DNA from: Candidatus Kuenenbacteria bacterium
Lineage (GTDB): Bacteria; Patescibacteriota; Patescibacteriia; UBA2196; GWA2-42-15
Direction: 5' to 3'
Assembly: GCA_012797775.1 (NCBI GenBank)
Contig: JAAZOM010000005.1
Span: 1-41,589, forward strand
Length of the DNA stretch: 41,589 nucleotides
Position 1 is the stretch's first letter. Every line of letters begins with the position of its first letter. Position numbers and translations under genes: made by a program. The notes under the pieces are model-generated. The model had not been told where the DNA came from, did no database searches, and worked only from the letters and a program-made list of their open reading frames with translations. This document shows positions 27,271-34,895 of this stretch, piece after piece.

Positions 27271-28545
27271 TTATTTCAATTTCATATAATAAACCTTGCC
27301 AGTAAAGTTATCCCAAAAATACAATTTACTATTGTCGTCACTCACAAATAAACGCTGGGCCTGAAACTTTTCTAAATTCGCTGACAATGTTGGGTAAGCA
27401 ATCATTTTACTTATCCCTGTTTCCAAATTTATTTGATAAAAAACGTCTTCACTTGTATTTAATAGTTCCGGATAAAGACCCGCCCCCTCTGGCAAATTAA
27501 TTGGCACGGCACAATACACTATTTTATTATCATTACTAAAAGTGCACTTTTCCGACCAGGTCGTGATACCAAGATTAAAATTATTCTGCCCAGAGATATT
27601 GCTTCCTATATCCACCGTCCACAACATAGGATTATTATTGTTTTCCGAAGTTACTATATTATAAATTATCCTATCACCTTTGGGTGACCAAATACCACTA
27701 AAATTATGGCCGTCAACAACAAACGACTTAAAATTTTCTCCACTAAGACCTACTGGAAAAATTTCTTCCTTTTCCAATCCTATCGGTTTCCTATAGAGAG
27801 CTACCATTTGATTGTTGGGGGACCAGGCCACTTCAACCTTATCACCCTGATCGCCAATTGGCTCTATCGCTTCAGCCTTACTGTTTATTGTGTCAGACAC
27901 AACCAACCAATTATCATCAGCATTGCCGCTAGTAAATTTATAAACAATATTGTTCGAACTTGGGTCAAAAGATGGGTCTTCCATCCCCCTCGGCAAAGTT
28001 GCCGTTTTGTTAGTAACAAAATCATAACTTATTGTTGCCCCATCAGGATATTGCAAAATCACCCTGTCGCCATCGGGCGACCAAATTACCTTATCGACAA
28101 AAGGAAATTCTTCTTGCGACAAAGGTAAAACTTCTCCATTGCTAGAAATAAAATAAAATTTATTATCCTTTGTACTCAAATAATTAAAGCCATTACTTAT
28201 CTTTGCCAAACCCCTAACTTCACCATCGATAAACCCGCTTACTTTGGTTAATGACCCCCTAGCCACGTCATCAATCTCTATCTGCGCACCATCAGTATCT
28301 CCTTCACCTTGCCCCCCGGTAGTTATGCTCCCTGGTAATTTTCCCCCTAGTCCTTGAATGTTTATCCCCCCGCTTCCTCCTGCACCTGGTAAATTTCCCC
28401 CACCGACCGGCTGATTATCCCCAGGCGTCACTTCACCAGTAGACCTAATAAAGACAAGCCAAATAATGCCATAAATCATGGCCACACTTATGGCGAATAA
28501 AAATATTGCCAATAAAATCCTTTTATAGTCCAAAGTCGGTAACAT
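27271..28545 (-). CDS. Membrane-anchored beta-propeller (TolB/WD40-like) protein
   Basis: A 424-residue protein with one N-terminal TM segment (about 10-32, ILLAIFLFAISVAMIYGIIWLVF), a Gly/Pro-rich linker (about 36-90), then repeats of the TolB/WD40-like kind: VIWSPDGDRVILQYPDG, VAWSPNNQMVALYR and GIWSPKGDRIIYNIV, each with a W-SP-(D/N/K)-G core. The propeller would lie outside the membrane. No catalytic motif seen; most likely a binding or structural part of the secretion cluster. Gaps of 4 and 3 bases to its neighbours show it is within the operon. Confidence 0.75.
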   Translation of the reverse strand: MLPTLDYKRILLAIFLFAISVAMIYGIIWLVFIRSTGEVTPGDNQPVGGGNLPGAGGSGGINIQGLGGKLPGSITTGGQGEGDTDGAQIEIDDVARGSLTKVSGFIDGEVRGLAKISNGFNYLSTKDNKFYFISSNGEVLPLSQEEFPFVDKVIWSPDGDRVILQYPDGATISYDFVTNKTATLPRGMEDPSFDPSSNNIVYKFTSGNADDNWLVVSDTINSKAEAIEPIGDQGDKVEVAWSPNNQMVALYRKPIGLEKEEIFPVGLSGENFKSFVVDGHNFSGIWSPKGDRIIYNIVTSENNNNPMLWTVDIGSNISGQNNFNLGITTWSEKCTFSNDNKIVYCAVPINLPEGAGLYPELLNTSEDVFYQINLETGISKMIAYPTLSANLEKFQAQRLFVSDDNSKLYFWDNFTGKVYYMKLK

Positions 28546-28549
28546 AAAA

Positions 28550-29137
28550 TTATTTCCAGTTTATACTGTCAACTTTCCATGAACCTGCATCTTTTATTAA
28601 ATAAACTTCAACTTGCTGATTGTAATCTACCTCCTGTTCGTTTTCAACTTTTGTTCTCCTTGTTTGTGCGCTTATCTTTGCTTTATTTTCATCAAAATCA
28701 ACCAGTTCTATCTGAGCGACTTTGGTGGTTATTTTCTCTCCCACGCTTTGTCCGCTGTTTCTTTTTATAAAATCATTAGACCAGTTTATCATCTTTTCTG
28801 TCATCATGGGTTGTAGGTCTATTATGTTCTGAAAATTTGCCTCCGGTGAATAAGAACCGATCATTTCTACAAAAAACCTAGCCAGATTCAAAGCGTCTAC
28901 TTCACTCTGGCTAGCATTATTCCGGTTGGTCTCAATTTGCGGCTGGTTGTCCGCCCCACCACCATCAGCAATATCATCCCCTTCCGGCAACTGACCAGCA
29001 TTATTAACGGCTGGCTGGTTTGTAATTAAATGTCCATTATTGTCCCCCGTCTTACTGAAAAACATAAAATAAAAAACTCCGCCCGCGCCCAGCACCACGA
29101 CTAACAAAATTATTAATAAAATTTTTTTATTTAACAT
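28550..29137 (-). CDS. Small anchored protein, possibly VirB8-like
   Basis: A 195-residue protein: short N-terminus, a TM segment (about 5-28, ILLIILLVVVLGAGGVFYFMFF), a disordered Asn/Gly/Gln-rich linker (about 30-80), and a compact C-terminal domain (about 85-195) ending VEVYLIKDAGSWKVDSINWK. The last motif and topology fit the NTF2-like fold of VirB8/TcpC-type assembly factors, but this is inference from position and form, not from a clear motif. It stands between VirB4 and the beta-propeller gene. Confidence 0.5.
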   Translation of the reverse strand: MLNKKILLIILLVVVLGAGGVFYFMFFSKTGDNNGHLITNQPAVNNAGQLPEGDDIADGGGADNQPQIETNRNNASQSEVDALNLARFFVEMIGSYSPEANFQNIIDLQPMMTEKMINWSNDFIKRNSGQSVGEKITTKVAQIELVDFDENKAKISAQTRRTKVENEQEVDYNQQVEVYLIKDAGSWKVDSINWK

Positions 29138-29157
29138 ATTTTTTGTTTAAATTATAA

Positions 29158-31050
29158 TCATCCACCGCTGCTACTTTGTTGTTCTTGATCAAACTCTTCT
29201 TTCGCCTCCTGAATCTCCAGTAACTGTCTCGGGTCAGTTGTGATGATCTGATCCTCGGCATAAGAAGCAACTATTTTTATAGCTACATGCTTTGAGCCGG
29301 CAAAAAATATTCCTTCACCTACACCCGACTCCAAGAGCAGATATCTTTCTCCCTGAGTCAACATAAAAGTCTCTGCTACTGAATCAATTGCCGCTGTTGA
29401 TTGACGAAGTAAAAGCTGAAGAGCTGAATTTGTCACGATTGATTTGCCATATGGTGAACCCAAAAAATCGCTCACATCTTGAGTGATGGTGGTCAAGCCC
29501 AAATAATATTTCCGGCATCTCTTTGCCAAAGCATGAATAAATTTAGCGCTGTCCTCATACTGCAAAAGCCACCAAGCTTCATCAACCACCAATATCCTTT
29601 TTTTCATCTCGCTTCTTACTAAATTCCAAATATAATTAACAATTGTATAAATGGCTATTGGCCTGAGTTCATCCTCCAGGTCTCTGACTGAAAAGACCAC
29701 CAATTGATTATTTACATCAATATTTGTTCTGGCGTCTATCAAGCCAGAAAATGTCCCCCTAGTATATTTCTCAAGCCTCTTAGCCATATCTGCCCCGCCC
29801 TCAAAACCCTCCAGTATCGCTTGCAAATCGGACATTACCGGTGGCGTTATTTGAGACAAATCTGATGAAGCTGTAATATCATTCTTGGCATAAGTTTCAA
29901 TAATAGCCCTATCTAAAATCGAGTCTTCTTCGTGGCTCAATTCTCCAATCATCAACCGAACCAACCCCTTTAGGGTTATTACTGCTGAACGAATCAAGTC
30001 ACTGGCCTTATTTTCTTCGTCAGCTCTCTTGGGAAGATCAAACGGATTTATCCGACTATCAGAATTTAAAGATATATTAATATAAACACCACCTACTGCC
30101 TCTGATAAATATTTATATTCTCTTTCCGGATCGATAATAATAACGTCAGTTCCCTGCATCAAAGAGCGCAACACTTCCAGTTTTATCGCATAACTTTTGC
30201 CGGCTCCCGAGGTGGCGAAAACCACAAAATTAGCATTCTGCATAGAAAAACGGTCAAACAATATCAAACTATTATTATGCCTGTTTATCCCATACAAAAT
30301 CCCGTCATCACTTGTCAACTCTGATGAGGTAAAGGGAAAAGTCGAAGCAATGGGTGAAGTGTTTAGGTTGGCGTAAACCTGCACCCAATCTTTTGCTAAA
30401 GGTAGGGTAGTATTAAAGCCCTGTTCTGTCTGCCAAGACGCCCTCCTAGTGTAAACCATTTTTGAACCTATATTTATCTCCAATGTTTCCACCGCCTCTT
30501 CCAATTCTTTTAGGCTATCGGCATAAACGGTCACATAAAGCCCAAATTGAAAAAAATGCTCAATACCCTGAGTCAAATCATCTCTCAATTTTTCAATATC
30601 CTGGTAAGCTGTCTCCTGGAGCGGGTCACGCGCTGCTCCCTTTTCTTTATCTGCAATGAGTTGAGCTCCAATATTGCCAAGTTTCTTTTTTAGTTGTTTT
30701 AAGACAATTGCTGAAGAGATAGGAAAAAAATACATTGCTATATCCATGGCCATGCTGGCATTAATCACCGAATCAAACCAACCCACAGATATATATCTAG
30801 GATACGTAGTCACAAAAAGAGTCGTGGCAAATTTGCCATTTAACTCCAAATGTCTCGCATCTATCTTCATCGAAGACGGCGCTATGAGATCGCGTAGACC
30901 CACCACCCCCTGACGATAAACCCTCTCCGCTTCCAGAGCCTCTCTTTCTTGCCGCCCCTTCAACTCTTCCATCTCTTCCTGCTCCCTCAATGATGGCTGC
31001 TTCGCCTCATCTTCGACCGCTGTTTGTTTGATTTCTCCCGGATTAAACAT
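29158..31050 (-). CDS. virB4: VirB4/TraC-family type IV secretion ATPase
   Basis: A 630-residue motor ATPase that powers pilus or channel assembly at the inner face of the membrane. Walker A TSGAGKS (280-286), DPEREY (308-312), Walker B RILVVDEAWWLL (485-496) and the later TQDVSDF region are intact, and the N-terminal VirB4 domain (about 60-230) is present. The N-terminus is charged and without TM, and the C-terminus is Gln/Ser/Gly-rich. The family is typically 800 residues or so; this one is shorter at its front, and a related small gene (31121-31789) lies upstream. Assignment to VirB4 is firm; the biological substrate is unknown. Confidence 0.9.
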   Translation of the reverse strand: MFNPGEIKQTAVEDEAKQPSLREQEEMEELKGRQEREALEAERVYRQGVVGLRDLIAPSSMKIDARHLELNGKFATTLFVTTYPRYISVGWFDSVINASMAMDIAMYFFPISSAIVLKQLKKKLGNIGAQLIADKEKGAARDPLQETAYQDIEKLRDDLTQGIEHFFQFGLYVTVYADSLKELEEAVETLEINIGSKMVYTRRASWQTEQGFNTTLPLAKDWVQVYANLNTSPIASTFPFTSSELTSDDGILYGINRHNNSLILFDRFSMQNANFVVFATSGAGKSYAIKLEVLRSLMQGTDVIIIDPEREYKYLSEAVGGVYINISLNSDSRINPFDLPKRADEENKASDLIRSAVITLKGLVRLMIGELSHEEDSILDRAIIETYAKNDITASSDLSQITPPVMSDLQAILEGFEGGADMAKRLEKYTRGTFSGLIDARTNIDVNNQLVVFSVRDLEDELRPIAIYTIVNYIWNLVRSEMKKRILVVDEAWWLLQYEDSAKFIHALAKRCRKYYLGLTTITQDVSDFLGSPYGKSIVTNSALQLLLRQSTAAIDSVAETFMLTQGERYLLLESGVGEGIFFAGSKHVAIKIVASYAEDQIITTDPRQLLEIQEAKEEFDQEQQSSSGG

Positions 31051-31120
31051 AAATTAAATTACTATATAATTTTATATTCTTAATTCTTAATTCTTAATTC
31101 CTAAATCATAAATCTCTTCT

Positions 31121-31789
31121 CTACTCCACCTGCAATTTGCCGACCTCGGCCATTTTCTGCTGATCTGATATGTCTGGATTATAAGTATTATAAAAAAGCT
31201 CTATCAAACTTTGAGTGTCCAGCTGCTGGCTATTTATCATCATGCCCTGCAAACCACTCTGTACGGTTTCTACTCTTCTGTCGATCTCCTGCCTATACTT
31301 CAAAAATTTCTCTTTTCTCATATTAACGATCTGTACCGCTTGAAAAGAATTAAAAAATTTAGTCACCAAGCCCTGCTTTTTCATTCCCTCTTGGGGGTTA
31401 TATGGCACCACTACATAAAATTTCTTTGACATTATATCACCAAGCTCAACCAACTGTTTTATATATTGTCCGTATTCTCTTATTTGTATCTTTAATAATT
31501 CATTGGTCTGTTCCTTCTCTTTAATTTTTAATTTAGCTAAATAACCCTCTATATTCAATTTACGCGACTGCACCACAATCTGTACCGGAAAACTCAAAGA
31601 ATTTATAAAAGAAATATACCCCTGTATTATTGCGTTCTGCTCCTCACCAGATTTTAAATCAAAATTTACCGAAGCCACCAAAAGTATGGCTACCAGTGTA
31701 TTGTCTTTCATTATCACCAAATCATCATGAACTTCCGCTATGTCTATATAATTCTGTGTTGGTGTTTTTGGTCTCGCATTTTTCATCAT
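31121..31789 (-). CDS. VirB4-N-terminal-like (TraC-like) accessory protein
   Basis: A 222-residue soluble protein starting IAEVHDDLVIMKDNTLVAILLVASVNFDLKSGEEQNAIIQGYISFINSL, the form of the N-terminal domain of VirB4/TraC proteins, including the short FPVQIVVQSRKLN strand. It lacks a P-loop. A coiled region lies in the middle (about 87-115). It stands directly before virB4 (70-base gap) and after the PrgI-like gene, so I read it as a detached VirB4 front domain that docks to the ATPase or PrgI. Start is ATG 31789 or the next codon. Confidence 0.7.
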   Translation of the reverse strand: MMKNARPKTPTQNYIDIAEVHDDLVIMKDNTLVAILLVASVNFDLKSGEEQNAIIQGYISFINSLSFPVQIVVQSRKLNIEGYLAKLKIKEKEQTNELLKIQIREYGQYIKQLVELGDIMSKKFYVVVPYNPQEGMKKQGLVTKFFNSFQAVQIVNMRKEKFLKYRQEIDRRVETVQSGLQGMMINSQQLDTQSLIELFYNTYNPDISDQQKMAEVGKLQVE

Positions 31790-31835
31790 ATTTTTACACC
31801 CATTTTATTATTTATTTTTAAATCATAAATCTTCT

Positions 31836-32264
31836 TTATCCTTTATACCTCCCGCCAGTGTCAACTATCAAGGCCAACTCTGACAAATGATTGAAAAGCA
31901 TCGTTTTCCGGCTTGGCAGAAAATCAGTCTTCACCTCTTTTGTTGCCTCCCTTTTTCTTTGATTAATAATTTCTGCAATTGAAACTCTTTTATACCACAC
32001 TCTGGCTCTCGGCCTCCTCATCGCCTCCACTACGCTCTTCATGAAATCATAAAAATTCCTACCTTGAATCTTTATAAAACCAAAAACTATTATAAAAATA
32101 ATTACCAAAAAAGCAACCAAGGCCCACGAAGCATCGTCTAAAACTTTTCTGGCAACAAAAACGATTATCCCCCCTATCACCATCATAATAAACTGCCTGG
32201 TGGTAATCGGGCCGATAATCCTGTCCTCTACATCAATAAATTGTGGTGCGACAAACTGTTCCAT
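31836..32264 (-). CDS. PrgI/VirB3-like membrane protein
   Basis: A 142-residue protein beginning MEQFVAPQFIDVEDRIIGPITTRQF, the PrgI family pattern, then two TM segments (about 25-45 and 50-70) and a cytoplasmic basic tail. PrgI proteins fill the VirB3 slot beside VirB4 in Gram-positive-type systems. ATG 32264 is chosen; the longer frame starts at a TTG with nothing in its favour. It is the first of the three VirB3/VirB4 set genes (46-base gap to the next). Confidence 0.85.
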   Translation of the reverse strand: MEQFVAPQFIDVEDRIIGPITTRQFIMMVIGGIIVFVARKVLDDASWALVAFLVIIFIIVFGFIKIQGRNFYDFMKSVVEAMRRPRARVWYKRVSIAEIINQRKREATKEVKTDFLPSRKTMLFNHLSELALIVDTGGRYKG

Positions 32265-32360
32265 ATTTTTTATGTAATTTATTCCGAGCAAAGTCGGGGT
32301 ACACCGTCTAAATCCGCACGGACCTTAATTCACGCTATCCGAATAATTTTTCGCCTATGC

Positions 32361-33377
32361 CTAATAAATCAACCTGCTATTCAAATCAGCGATGGCATTA
32401 AATTCCTCCGGCAACAAAAAACTCTGGCCACTCGCTTTCCTCTCATTTATCACCTGCTCAACCGGTTTCTTTTCCGCCATACTGATCGCCCCAATGGTCA
32501 AATAAAGCCGACAAATTTCCGACTGACGCCATGCCCTTATGCCCTCATCTTTTTTTATGAGCGATTCATCCTCAAGCAAATTTATTTTTTGCCATATCCG
32601 TCCGGCCGCCTCCATTGGATTTGCCCCCAATTTTCTAAAATCTTTCAGGGTCAAATTTTGTATTTCTTCTACCGGCCCAGTAATAATATGTCGGTAATAC
32701 TGCTCTTCTCCTCCACCTTCTCCATATTTCACCCCAAAATCCCTAGGTGGCTCTTCTCTTTTAGGCTCTGGCCTGACCGGCTCTTCTTTTATTTTAGCTG
32801 GTTCTGGCTTGCTTTCCTCTTTTACCTCCGACAATGTCCCCGTTACTCCAGTCCGAATCACCTCTTCTACTTTTACTCTCTGTTTCTCTACCAAAGTCAA
32901 TAAAATATCAATCTCTCTTTTTCCTAACGGCTTACTCCTCATAATCAAAGGACTCGCCAAGGCCTCTTTTGCCTCCGCCAGCGTCCTAATATCTTTCAGT
33001 CTGGAAAAAATTATTTTCCTCACCGGCTCGTCTTGACCAGCCACCGTTATTACCCCTGCGTCTATCGCTACTCGGATGATTCCCTCGACTGTTTTATCTA
33101 TAAATTCTCTAATCCTCCTATTTTTCTCTTCTGATTCCCTACTTTTTAGGTCGCGTATTTCTTTCTCGTCATCGACCGCAAAATAAAAATTGGCTGTTGC
33201 CCGCCTTTCTGCCGGAGTGGTATTGGGCACGACCGGATCTTTTTTTACTAGCACTTCTTTTTTTTCTTTGGCGACTATATCGTCCGTTAAATCCTGCAAT
33301 TGACCATTTTTGAGCAACTTAAAAACTCCATCTTTTGTTTTGACCACTATACCGTCTTGTAAACTACTATTGAGCAT
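32361..33377 (-). CDS. Unknown soluble protein in the secretion cluster
   Basis: A 338-residue product not recognised. Features: an N-terminal VVKTKDGVFKLLKNGQLQDL segment (about 8-28), a charged helical region with a long stretch of Glu and Lys, a Pro/Glu/Lys-rich linker (about 190-230), and a C-terminal module with LTLKDFRKLGANPMEAAGRIWQKINLLEDESLIKKDEGIRAWRQSEICRLYL (about 245-295). No TM or signal peptide, so probably cytoplasmic. Start at ATG 33377; TTG 33 bases earlier is possible. Orientation and packing place it with the secretion genes, 96 bases ahead of the PrgI-like gene. Confidence 0.6.
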   Translation of the reverse strand: MLNSSLQDGIVVKTKDGVFKLLKNGQLQDLTDDIVAKEKKEVLVKKDPVVPNTTPAERRATANFYFAVDDEKEIRDLKSRESEEKNRRIREFIDKTVEGIIRVAIDAGVITVAGQDEPVRKIIFSRLKDIRTLAEAKEALASPLIMRSKPLGKREIDILLTLVEKQRVKVEEVIRTGVTGTLSEVKEESKPEPAKIKEEPVRPEPKREEPPRDFGVKYGEGGGEEQYYRHIITGPVEEIQNLTLKDFRKLGANPMEAAGRIWQKINLLEDESLIKKDEGIRAWRQSEICRLYLTIGAISMAEKKPVEQVINERKASGQSFLLPEEFNAIADLNSRLIY

Positions 33378-33410
33378 GAATATTACTTTAATCTCTTTTA
33401 AGTATAGCAA

Positions 33411-33589
33411 AAATAATCATTAACCACCAAAAAATATTAATAACTCTTTGAATATCAAAATTCTAATTTCCAATCAAGCCAAAAGTTAAAAAACTCCGTT
33501 GATTCAATCGCCCTTCGATTGAATCAGGGCTTTTTTGCCATTTGAATTTTGGATTTAATTTAACATTGGAAATTTAGATTTGGGAATTA
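33411..33589. other. Short intergenic region with nested inverted repeats
   Basis: The 179-base gap contains the terminator-like hairpin at 33501-33525 and, around it, an imperfect outer pair: CTAATTTCCAAT near 33462 and ATTGGAAATTTAG near 33564. No gene is visible. The symmetrical outer arms could belong to a small palindromic element. Confidence 0.35.
33501..33525 (-). terminator. Hairpin, probable terminator inside the secretion cluster
   Basis: GATTCAATCG (33501-33510) pairs with CGATTGAATC (33516-33525), loop of 5. On the minus strand a T-run (GTTTTTT) follows six bases later. It would separate the genes at 33590-41589 from the downstream part. Confidence 0.5.
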
Positions 33590-34864
33590 TTATATGTTCC
33601 ACCGGAACTCTCCTGTCTCCATATCACCATAAGCCAAGGCCTTATACACCAATTCCCCGGCTTCTCTGGCCAAGTTGGCCGTCAAAATACCCAGCATCGC
33701 CGCCTCCTCTGGCTTCATTTTTAATCTGCCCTCTAAAATATATTTCAAAAATCTTGCCAAATCGCGACCATTGGCCGGATCTTTGTCAAACCCTGATTTA
33801 TCCAAATTATTTTTCACCAAATAATCACTCCAAAATTTTACAAACCTTTCATCGCCGGCAAAAGCCTCTTTCAACTTTCCATTCTCTGCCAAAAGGAACA
33901 ACGCCGCCACTGCCTCTTCTGCTTTCAAAGCATTCACTGCCTGATAAAAATAACTCCGGCTATTTTTTACCTCTTCCAACTTCTGTTCGTGCAACTTTTC
34001 TCTTATGGCCAAAGCTTTGACCATCAAACCGCTCTTGATAAAATTATCCACTTTTACTCTTAACTCCTGATTTTGACTTAACATTTTTTCAGCTGTTTTC
34101 TCCACTTCTTTTTTCTGCCCGCTGCCCTGTTCGCTCCCTCCGGCGACTCTAATTTTAGTCAGCTTACCCTCATTCGCAATATAGGTTTCTCCGTCTATCA
34201 AAACTATCTCCACCCCATCATCGCCACCAAATTCGCCGGAACGACGCTTCAGATATTCATAAAAATCGATCAATCTTTCCACTTTTTCTTTGTCTTCTTT
34301 GACCAGCCTGTTGATCAAATCATTCTGGAAAAAATATTGTGCCTTTAGCATCACCTGGTCCATGCCCTGATTATCGTTTTTGAATCTCAAATAATCCTTA
34401 ACCCAATTGGCGACTGTCCCCATCTCTTTACCTAACCGCCCAACGGTTAAAAGCTCTTTATTGCTAGCAATGACGTTCAAAAGCCGGTCTTTGGTTGCCA
34501 CTACTGCTTCATAAGGCCAATCCACGAAACGTTTTTTGAAAAAACCTTTCAAGCTCCCAGTCTCGGAGTTTATCTTTAAATAATCAACCAAGTGCTCCCG
34601 CGCGATACTCGCCAATTCCTCCTCCTTGAGATAAGGTATGGCCCAAAATCGCAACTCTTGTATCAATTGCAAATATCTCTGTCTTTGATCCACATCCCCC
34701 ATCCCCAAGATATCTTGTCTGATTTTTATCATTGACAAATAAATATCATTGGCTGCCCGGTGGTCCGCCTCATCCTCTATTCTCCTCACTTCCTCGGACA
34801 GCTGTTGCCAGCCACCCTGACTCATAAAAAAATCTTTATTTATGTTTTTAAAATCAAATCCCAT
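33590..34864 (-). CDS. Unknown helical soluble protein in the secretion cluster
   Basis: A 424-residue product with no recognised domain. It is almost entirely charged and helical (for example EEVRRIEDEADHRAANDIYLSMIKIRQDI at about 24-52), with a short beta-like insert VEIVLIDGETYIANEGKLTKIRV (about 218-240) and a Gln/Lys linker. No TM, no signal. It lies 31 bases after the VirB6-like gene and just before a terminator-like hairpin (33501-33525), so it closes that transcript. Probably cytoplasmic. Confidence 0.6.
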   Translation of the reverse strand: MGFDFKNINKDFFMSQGGWQQLSEEVRRIEDEADHRAANDIYLSMIKIRQDILGMGDVDQRQRYLQLIQELRFWAIPYLKEEELASIAREHLVDYLKINSETGSLKGFFKKRFVDWPYEAVVATKDRLLNVIASNKELLTVGRLGKEMGTVANWVKDYLRFKNDNQGMDQVMLKAQYFFQNDLINRLVKEDKEKVERLIDFYEYLKRRSGEFGGDDGVEIVLIDGETYIANEGKLTKIRVAGGSEQGSGQKKEVEKTAEKMLSQNQELRVKVDNFIKSGLMVKALAIREKLHEQKLEEVKNSRSYFYQAVNALKAEEAVAALFLLAENGKLKEAFAGDERFVKFWSDYLVKNNLDKSGFDKDPANGRDLARFLKYILEGRLKMKPEEAAMLGILTANLAREAGELVYKALAYGDMETGEFRWNI

Positions 34865-34895
34865 ATTAAATATTTATTTATCTCTCGGCCACTGC

